Assembly (NCBI GenBank): GCA_000482145.1
Contig: AUXH01000487.1
Span: forward strand, 1 to 14,721
DNA from: Strigomonas culicis
Taxonomy: Eukaryota > Euglenozoa > Kinetoplastea > Trypanosomatida > Trypanosomatidae
Length of the DNA stretch: 14,721 bases
Reading direction: 5' to 3'
This document shows, piece by piece, positions 1-7,499 of the stretch (positions are counted from its first letter, which is position 1; each line of letters begins with the position of its first letter). A program made the translations under genes and the position numbers. The notes beneath the pieces are model-generated. The model saw only the letters and a list, made by a program, of their open reading frames with translations, had not been told where the DNA came from and ran no database searches.

Positions 1-41
1 CTGGGCCGGCGCACACCGCGCCGCCGCTGTCGCACCCACCG

Positions 42-3000
42 ATGAGCGCCGGCAGCCGCAAAGGTAAGAAGAAGCTGAAGCAGAGGCGGGCGGCGCCCGG
101 CGGGCATCCCGTGGCGGCCGCACCACAGACGCACACGGTGCCGGCGGAGGAAGTGTTTGTCGTACCTGAGCAGCCGAAGCCCGTGGCTGCTGCTGCTGCT
201 GCTGAGGAGCCGAAGAAAACCTTCTTCACCTTTCTGGCAGACGTGAACGAGGGCGAGGCGGATACGACGGCGGCGCTGGACGCTGACGCCCCGCTGACGG
301 AGGCAGCGGGAGAGGCGAGCACCGCGCCCGCGCCGCTGCAGGCGTCTGTTATCGAGGCAGACAATATCCACGCCATCAAAGACCCCTTCTCCTACGTGAA
401 CAGCGTGGCCGAGGACGATGATGCGTGGCAGCCGCCGCCGCCGCGCAGCCAACCGAGCCGTGCGGAGGAGGTGGACGCGGGTAGCAGAGAGAAGAAGCCG
501 AACAGCCGGCGGCGGCGTGCTGCAGCAGCGGACGAACCCGCAGCGACGACGACGACGACGACGACGCCTAGCGATGACACGCACCCGGGCGATGCCACCT
601 ACGATTACATGCGCAGTGGGGAAGTGTTCTTCATCGACCCGGAAACCCTCGTGACGGACGCTAAGGCCGCGGCCGGTGCCCTCCCGACCGCCGATGCAGG
701 CGAGGCGCAGCCGCCGCCGCGGTCCAGTCGGAAAAAGAAGAAAAGAGTGATGAAGACCAAAGGCAGCAAGCCAGTCGAGGAAGAAGCGGTGGCGGCGGTC
801 GCCGCCCCAGCGATGGAGGAAGCGGAGGATCACCTGGACGAAGAGGCACAGCTCATCATGGAGGCGATCCAGCGACAGAAGGAGGCCGACGCGGTCGCCC
901 GGGTGGCGGAGGACAAACGGCTCCAGCAGCTCGAAGTCGAGCGGCAGCAGCGGGAAGAAGAGGAAAGAGCCGTGGCGGCTGCTGCGGCTGCGCTAAAGGC
1001 CAAACAGCTGGAGCAAGAAAAGGAGAGAGAAGCTGCTGCTGCCGCTGCTGCTGCTGCTGCTGCTGCTGCTGTACCGCCACCGCCGCCCTTTCAGTCCGCC
1101 ACCGCAGCGGCGGAGGAGGAGGACTCCAACACGAATTGGCTCTTTTTCCGTGAGCGGAAGCAGCTGGAGGAGGCCGGCAGCGCGCCGGCGCCGACGGCCG
1201 CCGCTGCAGGCACGCAGCCAGCCGCCCCCAGCGCCGCCGCCGCCACCGTCGCGGCGGCGAGCGATGCGAGTGGCCATAAGAAGAGAGGAAAAGGGAAGCG
1301 CGCGGCGGCGGCGTCCGTGGTGCCCACTTCTCCTAGTCCGATTGCGGATGAGGCTCCCGCGGAACCTTTTGCGGCGACGGATGAACAAGTGAATCAGGAC
1401 GTGACGCTCATTCTGGAGAAGCTCGGAAAGGGCGGCCAGTCCGCGCAGCAGCTCCGCACGAAGCTCCTGTCGAACAAGAAGAAACTTCAACAGTTCAAGA
1501 AGCAGCTCGTCACCATGTACCGCCACACGGCGGCGACCAGCGCCACCGCGGCAACGCCAGTGGATGAAGATCCTCGTACAGTGGAGGTAGATGCCGCGCC
1601 CATGGCGGCGGGGGAGCCCACTGTGGAGGCGCTACCGGATCCTACTGCGGCCCTCCTCGATGCGCGGGAGAACGCCAAGGAAATCGAGGCGATCATGCAA
1701 CAGCTGTACGACACGATTGAGGTGAACGACGAGGACACCATTTATAATAATGAAGACGACTTGCTCCTCTTTGATGAGACTCCCGGTGGCGAGGGCGGGG
1801 TGGCGGCGGCGGACGCGGATGGGGCCGATGCGGATGGCACAATCGTTGCAAGTGCGGCCAAGCGTATCGCCGCGGTGGCGGCCGCTTCTTCCTCGATCGC
1901 CAAGTCGAAGTATAACAACAACAACAACAACAACAGCAATAATAATAATAATAATAATAATAAGAACGCAAAGCGAAGCATCCTCACCTTCCCCGACTAC
2001 CGTGAAAACGTCCTCCGCATTTTTGAGCAGCTGGCGGAGATCAACGCGGCGCTCGGCGAGCGCTACAAGACGGCGTCCTACCAAATCACAGTTGAGCGTC
2101 TGAAGAAGAACGACGTCATCTTGTCCAAATTTCCGCCGAACCTGCTGCCGCTGCCTCACCACTACATCCAGTTCTTTGCCATCCACCAGAAGCACATGGA
2201 GGAGATGGCAAAGCAAAAAAAGACGCACACGTTCAAGAGTAAAAAGGAGCAAGTTCTGTTTGAAAACATCAAGCAGAACATTGAGCAGCGGCAGTTTGTG
2301 TTGGAGGAGACGGTCGTGCCGGGTGCAGGGGATGCAAAGGCGGAGACCCTTAAGACCGTCGCGGGCGTCGGTGACAAGCTGAAGCTGAAGATCATCGAAA
2401 TTCTCAAGACAGGAGATCTGAAGGAGCTGCACCAGCTGGAAGCGAAGCCGATCATCAAAGCAATCCGGTCGCTCACGCAGGTGCACGGCTTCGGGCCCCG
2501 CACCGCGCTCACCTTTTTCAAGAAGTACAACATCAAGACGGTCGAGGAGCTGCGCAAGAAGGCGATGGACCAGCACCTGTTGGACCCCTCTGGCAGCAAA
2601 GCGCCGGCGGGCAGCAGCAGCAGCAGCAGCAAGCTTTTCACGCTGACGGATGCGCAGAAGATTGGACTCCAGTACTACGAGGACATTGCGTTGCGCATGC
2701 CGCATAAGGAGGGTAAGCTACACGAGGCCTTCTTGAAGCTGCGGCTGAAAAAGCACCTTGGCGGGGATTACATGATTGTGCTCTGCGGGAGCTTCCGTCG
2801 CCAGACGGCGACGTCGGGCGACATCGACATCTTGCTGACCCCCAAGCCGCGCCGCGCGCTGTATACTCCGTCGGCCGCAAAACACAAGCAGGTCATTCAG
2901 CCGGAGGACGCGCTACAGCACCTCGTGGCGGGGCTGCAGGCGCGCGACCACTACATCGAGGCCTCCCTCGCGCAGGGCAAGACCAAGTACATGGGCGTCT

Positions 3001-3533
3001 GCCGGCTGCCGTCCGTCCGCAAGGCGAACGGGAAGCAGCAGGTGAAGTTCACGGCGCGTCGCATTGACATCCGCTACGTGGATGAGCGGTCCTTTCCAGC
3101 AGCGCTGCTGTACTTCACGGGCAGCAAAAACTTTAACGTTTTCATGCGCTCCGAGGCCATCAAGAAGAAGTACATTCTCAACGAGTACGGCTTGTTCAAG
3201 TCCGCCTCCCACGAGCACCACCTCAATCATAATAATAACTCCGAGCTGCATGGGATGATTGCCAAGCTGGCGAAGGCGCAGTACTACTCCGGCTTTACGA
3301 ATCAGAGCCGGTCCGCGTCTGGCGGTGGTGAGGGTGAGGCGGACGGCGACGACTCCGCGGATCATAGCAAGAGGAAGGGCTCGAAGAAGAAGAGCCCTCC
3401 TAAGAAGGAAAAGGAGAACCTGAATGATCTCTTTAAGAAGGTAGAAAAACTGCGAGTGAAAGTGAAGTCCGAAAAGGAATTATTTAAGGTGTTAGACATC
3501 GACTACGTGGAGCCGAAGGATCGTGATGTGTAA
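42..3533 (+). CDS. POLB-PAK: Mitochondrial DNA polymerase beta-PAK (family X), possibly 5'-truncated
   Basis: This is a family X gap-filling DNA polymerase with 5'-dRP lyase activity. In trypanosomes Pol beta-PAK is a mitochondrial paralogue named for a Pro/Ala/Lys-rich N-terminus. From the ATG at 42 it reads 1163 residues. Residues 1-640 are low complexity, with a coiled coil at about 258-343, basic clusters (155-159, 230-235), poly-Ala, and a poly-Asn tract at 625-642. The polymerase core starts at about 646. It has a helix-hairpin-helix GVGDK at 775-779 with K783 at the human K72 lyase position, a second hairpin (HGFGPR), GS at 916-917, GDID at 926-929 and D1009. D927, D929 and D1009 match human D190, D192 and D256. 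Relative to the neighbouring Pol beta it carries about 70 extra residues between 690 and 774, and a Lys/Ser/Asn-rich insertion before the C-terminal thumb. The frame is open with no ATG from 42 back to base 3, and no splice tract is visible, so the real start may lie outside. The family call is firm; the start is not. Confidence 0.93.
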   Translation: MSAGSRKGKKKLKQRRAAPGGHPVAAAPQTHTVPAEEVFVVPEQPKPVAAAAAAEEPKKTFFTFLADVNEGEADTTAALDADAPLTEAAGEASTAPAPLQASVIEADNIHAIKDPFSYVNSVAEDDDAWQPPPPRSQPSRAEEVDAGSREKKPNSRRRRAAAADEPAATTTTTTTPSDDTHPGDATYDYMRSGEVFFIDPETLVTDAKAAAGALPTADAGEAQPPPRSSRKKKKRVMKTKGSKPVEEEAVAAVAAPAMEEAEDHLDEEAQLIMEAIQRQKEADAVARVAEDKRLQQLEVERQQREEEERAVAAAAAALKAKQLEQEKEREAAAAAAAAAAAAAVPPPPPFQSATAAAEEEDSNTNWLFFRERKQLEEAGSAPAPTAAAAGTQPAAPSAAAATVAAASDASGHKKRGKGKRAAAASVVPTSPSPIADEAPAEPFAATDEQVNQDVTLILEKLGKGGQSAQQLRTKLLSNKKKLQQFKKQLVTMYRHTAATSATAATPVDEDPRTVEVDAAPMAAGEPTVEALPDPTAALLDARENAKEIEAIMQQLYDTIEVNDEDTIYNNEDDLLLFDETPGGEGGVAAADADGADADGTIVASAAKRIAAVAAASSSIAKSKYNNNNNNNSNNNNNNNNKNAKRSILTFPDYRENVLRIFEQLAEINAALGERYKTASYQITVERLKKNDVILSKFPPNLLPLPHHYIQFFAIHQKHMEEMAKQKKTHTFKSKKEQVLFENIKQNIEQRQFVLEETVVPGAGDAKAETLKTVAGVGDKLKLKIIEILKTGDLKELHQLEAKPIIKAIRSLTQVHGFGPRTALTFFKKYNIKTVEELRKKAMDQHLLDPSGSKAPAGSSSSSSKLFTLTDAQKIGLQYYEDIALRMPHKEGKLHEAFLKLRLKKHLGGDYMIVLCGSFRRQTATSGDIDILLTPKPRRALYTPSAAKHKQVIQPEDALQHLVAGLQARDHYIEASLAQGKTKYMGVCRLPSVRKANGKQQVKFTARRIDIRYVDERSFPAALLYFTGSKNFNVFMRSEAIKKKYILNEYGLFKSASHEHHLNHNNNSELHGMIAKLAKAQYYSGFTNQSRSASGGGEGEADGDDSADHSKRKGSKKKSPPKKEKENLNDLFKKVEKLRVKVKSEKELFKVLDIDYVEPKDRDV
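543..567 (+). repeat. ACG microsatellite in the Pol beta-PAK extension
   Basis: About eight ACG/GAC units in a row encode a Thr run at residues 168-175 of Pol beta-PAK. Other trinucleotide runs in the same gene are GCT near 186-204 and 1031-1071 (poly-Ala) and AGC near 2610-2631 (poly-Ser). They are in frame and lie in regions that look disordered, so they probably vary in length between strains. Confidence 0.8.
1914..1965 (+). repeat. Compound AAC/AAT microsatellite coding poly-Asn
   Basis: Two adjacent microsatellites, AAC units then AAT units separated by an AGC, both encode asparagine. The resulting tract (residues 625-642) sits directly before the polymerase core, where it acts as a linker. 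The DNA is AT-rich inside a GC-rich gene, so it looks like repeat expansion, not ordinary codon choice. Confidence 0.85.
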
Positions 3534-3778
3534 TTGCCATCGTATAGAAAAAAAAAAAGTAACTACAAACCATAAAATAGTGCACATCATATATAATAAT
3601 GCTATTATTAATAAAAAATCATAGAGGCATCTTTTTTTTTTCTGTTTGAAAATGATATGACTGTTTTATCTTATGCATCGCACACGTCTGTTTCACATGC
3701 GTGCTTCTATAGCTATCATAAACGCGGAGGTGTTTTCAAAGGGAAGGAAACGAAAAGCTACAGCATTTGTTTTTGTTT
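3534..3778. other. Intergenic spacer, 3' part of Pol beta-PAK transcript
   Basis: AT-rich spacer after the Pol beta-PAK stop with A and T homopolymer runs. It should hold the 3'UTR and polyadenylation region of the first gene. Short open frames here are AT-rich by composition and show no coding signature. I see no RNA gene. Confidence 0.6.
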
Positions 3779-3902
3779 ACTTTACTCTTTCTCTCTCTCT
3801 CCCTCTCTACTTCATTCTCTTCTTGATTTTTTTAATGCAAAACCCAAAAGGAAAAAAAAAGAGCCACACTTTCTCTTTCTCTCATAAATTACCCTTCTAT
3901 AG
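3779..3902 (+). promoter_or_regulatory. Predicted trans-splice acceptor region for Pol beta
   Basis: A pyrimidine tract at 3779-3833 rich in CT units is followed by AG at 3849-3850. A second short tract at 3869-3883 leads to AG at 3901-3902. In kinetoplastids such a tract plus the next AG directs spliced-leader addition and polyadenylation of the upstream mRNA. Either AG could be used. No ATG lies between 3903 and the start at 3983. Confidence 0.65.
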
Positions 3903-3970
3903 AATATACATATATACATATATATATAACTGTATATATATATATATATATATATAAATTACCCCCCCCC
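3903..3970. repeat. TA microsatellite and C9 run in the Pol beta 5'UTR
   Basis: Interrupted TA/CATA repeats run from about 3904 to 3957, including a nearly pure TA stretch at 3932-3955. They are followed by a run of nine C at 3962-3970, thirteen bases before the Pol beta ATG. If AG 3902 is the acceptor, almost the whole 5'UTR is this repeat. Confidence 0.85.
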
Positions 3971-3982
3971 ACCACACACATA

Positions 3983-5116
3983 ATGTTCCGCCGCACCTTC
4001 CTCCGCTGGGACCACCGCGAAAACATCATCCGCATCTTCCAGGAGATGGCGGACCTGAACAACGCACTAGGCGAGAAGTACAAGGTGGCCAGCTACCACC
4101 GCACGATCGAGAGCCTCAAGACGAACCTTGACAAGCCGCTCAACACGCCGTCCGACCTCAAGGGCTACCCCGGCTTCGGCGCGAAGCTGCTGAAGAAGGC
4201 AGAGGAGATCATGACGACCGGAAAGCTGGAGGAGCTGGAGAATAAGACAAAGCCGAAGCTGAAGGCGATCCAGGAGCTTACGCAGGTGCACGGCTTCGGC
4301 CCGCGCGCGGCCGCGGCGCTCTTCGACCGCGAGGGCATCTTCACCGTGGATGAGCTGCTGCTGAAGGCGGACAGTATCCCTTCCCTGACCGACCAACAGC
4401 GCGTCGGCATCAAGTACTTCTACGACATCAACGAGAAGATCCCGATGCAGGAGAGCGTGTTGCATGAAAACTTTTTGAAGGAGGTGTGCGCGGAGTGCCT
4501 CGGAAAGGACTACGAGGTGCAGATCTGCGGCAGCTACCGCCGCCGCCACCCATTCAGTGGTGATGTCGACGCAATTCTCTCGCGGACGCTCGTGGCGCCG
4601 CCGCTCTCACAGCCGGTCGCGGCCACCGGCGTGCTTGCTGAGTTCTGCACGTTCCTGCAGGAGCGCAAGAACTACCTGGAGGCAACCATGGCGCACGGGC
4701 CTCTCAAGTACATGGGCATGGGCCGCCTTCCGCCGCGCGTGGTGCGCGACAAGAGCGGTAAGGAGAGCACCAAGATGTACAAGGCGCGCCGCGTCGATAT
4801 CCGCCTCATTGAGACGAAGAGCGTGCCAACCGCGCTGCTCACCTTCACCGGCAGCAAGAACTTCAACGTCATCATGCGCCAGGCCGCCATCAGCAAAGGA
4901 TTCCTGCTGAACGAGTACGGCCTGTTCCGGCTCGGTACCCCCGAGGAGGCGCGGGACCTGTACGAGCGCATCGGCATCAAGGGCAAGAATGCGGGGGAGG
5001 AGCTCGGCGTGCCGAAGGAAGAGCTTGAGGCGAAGCGCGTCGATGTGAAGAGCGAGTCTGACGTGTTTGAGGTGCTCGGCATGCCCTACGCGAAGCCGGA
5101 GAACCGCGATCCGTAA
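3983..5116 (+). CDS. POLB: Mitochondrial DNA polymerase beta
   Basis: This is a compact family X polymerase of 377 residues, slightly longer than the 335 of human Pol beta. It should fill short gaps and remove 5'-deoxyribose phosphate; the kinetoplastid orthologue acts in the mitochondrion. The lyase domain occupies about 1-90. Its hairpin GFGAK is at 64-68, and K72 falls at exactly the human Schiff-base lysine number. The second hairpin HGFGPR follows, then the palm with CGSYRRR and GDVD at 193-196. D194, D196 and D272 are the expected metal ligands. The TGSKNFN segment matches the family TGS..FN motif near the nucleotide site. The basic, hydrophobic start (MFRRTFLRW) could be a short import signal. 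It lies 449 bases after Pol beta-PAK on the same strand and is its closest relative in the window, so the pair looks like an old tandem duplication. It lacks the extension and the lyase-domain insertion. Confidence 0.96.
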   Translation: MFRRTFLRWDHRENIIRIFQEMADLNNALGEKYKVASYHRTIESLKTNLDKPLNTPSDLKGYPGFGAKLLKKAEEIMTTGKLEELENKTKPKLKAIQELTQVHGFGPRAAAALFDREGIFTVDELLLKADSIPSLTDQQRVGIKYFYDINEKIPMQESVLHENFLKEVCAECLGKDYEVQICGSYRRRHPFSGDVDAILSRTLVAPPLSQPVAATGVLAEFCTFLQERKNYLEATMAHGPLKYMGMGRLPPRVVRDKSGKESTKMYKARRVDIRLIETKSVPTALLTFTGSKNFNVIMRQAAISKGFLLNEYGLFRLGTPEEARDLYERIGIKGKNAGEELGVPKEELEAKRVDVKSESDVFEVLGMPYAKPENRDP

Positions 5117-5782
5117 GCCCTCCCCACACACTGTTTTTTTTTCTTCCTTTTTTACTTTTTTTTTTTTTAGGCTTAGTTTCGATTCCATAGAGCGTTTTTT
5201 TTTCTTTCTTTTGATTTTTTTTTCCTTTGTTTTTTTTTCCACGTCCCCTCTATCACCAGCTCCGGCTCGATTTCTTGACATCTCTTGCTGTTGCTGCTGT
5301 TGTTTTGGGACGTTTGTTTTTGTATAACATACATATTTATAGAAGAATAAAACACAAAATAAGTATAACCGATAGAGAGAGTGTGTGTGTGAAAGTGAGA
5401 GATAAAAAAAAAATATCTATGAAGCTAGGCCGTGAAATGAGAAAAATATGAGAGGAAAAAAATGAAGAGGAGGATGCATACAGACGAAAGTGGATACACG
5501 AATGAAAAAGAACAAAAAATAATATTTGAAGAAGAACAACAATAATAATAATAAACGAAATAAGGAAGTCGTTTTTCTGTTATATGTTCTCTCTTTTTTC
5601 TTTTTTACTTCTTCGTCTACGTGCCTCTTTTTTTTTCCCTCTTCTTTTTCTTACATTTGTTAGGTATGAGAACCAAAATAAAACAACAACAAAAACAACA
5701 ACAACAAACAATGACTCCTACTAATGGACAAATGTTAACTATAAGTCTGCTTTTGTGATATATCTATATTGCAAAAAAAAAA
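5117..5782. other. Intergenic spacer between Pol beta and the SET gene
   Basis: AT-rich spacer. 5130-5240 is dominated by T runs; 5372-5400 has GA/GT repeats; 5680-5710 is a CAA-rich stretch. T/CT-rich runs near 5590-5650 could serve as additional splice signals. No ORF with coding composition and no RNA gene was seen. Confidence 0.6.
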
Positions 5783-5837
5783 ACTTTGCTCTCTCTTCCT
5801 CCTCTATTCTCATTACCACTATTTTTTTTTTTCGAAG
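5783..5837 (+). promoter_or_regulatory. Predicted trans-splice acceptor for the SET-domain gene
   Basis: A CT-rich tract ending in twelve T is followed by AG at 5836-5837. The resulting 5'UTR of about 57 bases contains no ATG before 5895. This decides the start: the longer open frame upstream runs through the tract itself and begins without an ATG. Confidence 0.75.
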
Positions 5838-5894
5838 CAAAACAAACAAACAAATTGTAATAGCCATAATCACACACCCATAAGAAAAAAACAA

Positions 5895-7148
5895 ATGTCA
5901 GAGCATGGCAGCAGTGCCGGCTGTCGCACGCTGACGGGTATCAAAATAAAGGAGTATGGCCACGGAAAGGGACGTGGTGTCATCGCGGTCTCTCCCTCTC
6001 CTGACAAAACCCATCGGTCCACCGTCCTCTACAAAAAAGGCGACATCATTCTGACCGTCACACCAGACATCGCCGTGCTTTACTCGGCCTTCGCGTCTCA
6101 ATACTGCGCACAGTGCTTTCTGCGTGTCCGTGGCGATCCCTCTTCACCGGAGGGGCTGCCGCAGTATGTGTGCCCGACGTGTGACCAGTTTATCCTCTGC
6201 GCGGACTGCGCAGCGGCGCTGCATGCGGTCGCGGACGGCCCGGCAGGCGCGCGGCCGTCCCTCCTCCGTGTGCACACGCTGGCCTGCGCGTGGTACACGG
6301 AGCTGCCGGCGGCGGTGCGGGCGGCCGGGCAGGACACGGACTACCTACGTTTTGTGCTCGCCCTTGCGGCCACGGCGATGCTGGAGGCGGATGGCGGCGT
6401 CCAGCCGAGCCTGCTGGCGAGCCTGCTGACGTTGGATGGCAGTGAGTCGTCGCAGTCGGGGGAGAACATCCAGTTCTGTCAGGTGTTTGCGAAGGATAAG
6501 ATACTGCAGACCTTCGCAACGCCACGGCTGCAGGGCCAAAAGGTCAATCCGGCGCCGCGGATGCGTATTAGTGGGGAGGACTTGTATAAGGTGCTGCTCA
6601 TCACAAAAAACAATAGTTTGGGTTTCCCCTTTTCCTTCCCGACCACCACCACATCCGCGACGTCGAGTAACGAAATTGAGATAATTGGCTGGTCCCTACA
6701 GAGCACTATGTGCTTGCTAAACCACAGCTGCAGCCCCAACGCGGAGATCATTTTTGTGGCGGATTCCCTGCAGCAGCAGGCGGCACCAGCAGCGGCGTTT
6801 TTGGAAACGAAGATAAAGAACTACGCAAACCCTACCTTCGAGTTGGAGAAGGACACAGCGGATGGGACGCAGTGGGTCGCGCTCGCGGGGTGCATGGCGC
6901 TGCGTGCGCTTCGCGATATCACCCTCCAAACCAATAAGAATAATAGTGATGCTAGTGGTGGTGAGGGGGAGGAGCTGACCATTTCGTACATCAATTTGGA
7001 GGACAATAACGGGTTCTACGCCAACCATGTCATGGAGCGAAACAAACACTTGTTAGAGCAGTACCGCTTTTTGTGCCGTTGTGGCTTGTGTGAGCAACAG
7101 CGGGCCGCGCTGAGGCAGCAGCAGCAGCAGCAGCAACGCAAAAAGTGA
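5895..7148 (+). CDS. SET/MYND-domain (SMYD-type) protein lysine methyltransferase
   Basis: This protein of 417 residues is predicted to transfer methyl groups from S-adenosylmethionine to protein lysines. The start is the first ATG after the predicted splice site. It has the split SET layout of SMYD proteins. The N-terminal piece GHGKGRG is at 22-28. A MYND-like zinc cluster follows with CxxC pairs at 71/74, 93/96 and 102/105, ending in H127 and C131. After a helical insert, the SET core has the signature NHSCSPN at 276-282 and GEELTISY at 358-365, with Y365 as the likely catalytic tyrosine. The post-SET cysteines are C394, C396 and C399, which with C279 should bind zinc. Two oddities stand out: about 75 residues, partly Asn/Ser/Gly-rich, separate the two SET signatures, and a CAG run encodes a Gln tract at the C-terminus. 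The substrate is unknown, and the cofactor role rests on family knowledge. Confidence 0.88.
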   Translation: MSEHGSSAGCRTLTGIKIKEYGHGKGRGVIAVSPSPDKTHRSTVLYKKGDIILTVTPDIAVLYSAFASQYCAQCFLRVRGDPSSPEGLPQYVCPTCDQFILCADCAAALHAVADGPAGARPSLLRVHTLACAWYTELPAAVRAAGQDTDYLRFVLALAATAMLEADGGVQPSLLASLLTLDGSESSQSGENIQFCQVFAKDKILQTFATPRLQGQKVNPAPRMRISGEDLYKVLLITKNNSLGFPFSFPTTTTSATSSNEIEIIGWSLQSTMCLLNHSCSPNAEIIFVADSLQQQAAPAAAFLETKIKNYANPTFELEKDTADGTQWVALAGCMALRALRDITLQTNKNNSDASGGEGEELTISYINLEDNNGFYANHVMERNKHLLEQYRFLCRCGLCEQQRAALRQQQQQQQRKK

Positions 7149-7346
7149 GCGTTGATGGAATAACAATAACAACAACAAAAAAGTGTAGCGTACTAATACG
7201 AGTAAACGAAATTCGAAGCGATTAAAGCGAAGTAAACAAACAAACAAACAAAAAAGGCGAATAATTGTTTTTTCTCTCTTCATTTCTTGTGTGCACCGCT
7301 TCTCATAGCAACACAAGCACACGAGACAAGAAAACAATAACAAAAC
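7149..7346. other. Spacer after the SET gene
   Basis: Short AT-rich spacer with AACAA and CAAA repeats (7163-7180, 7233-7252). It probably forms the 3'UTR of the SET gene. A CT-rich stretch with AG near 7307 is a weaker alternative splice site for the next gene. Confidence 0.55.
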
Positions 7347-7417
7347 TATTGTTCCCTTCTCTCTTTCTCTTTCCCTCTACTTCTTTTTTTTTTCTTCTTT
7401 GCCACTACAAAATGAAG
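7347..7417 (+). promoter_or_regulatory. Predicted trans-splice acceptor for the BAR-like gene
   Basis: A strong tract of C and T at 7347-7402 is followed by AG at 7416-7417. Splicing here removes an out-of-frame ATG at 7412, leaving the ATG at 7500 as the first start, with a 5'UTR of about 82 bases. Confidence 0.7.
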
Positions 7418-7499
7418 AAAAAAAAACTAATCAGCACCGCTAAACACACATACCCACACACAAAGAGAGAGAAAGAGAGAACGCTATATATAGGAAAAG

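Noticed and set aside
1632..2705. Long minus-strand open frame (357 codons) inside Pol beta-PAK
   Set aside because: It is antisense to conserved polymerase motifs, rich in Leu/Arg/Val as expected from complementing GC-rich codons, and opposite to the transcription unit.
5769..5894. N-terminal extension of the SET protein
   Set aside because: It starts at a TTG, runs through the pyrimidine tract and predicted splice acceptor, and encodes Lys/Phe/Ser-rich nonsense.
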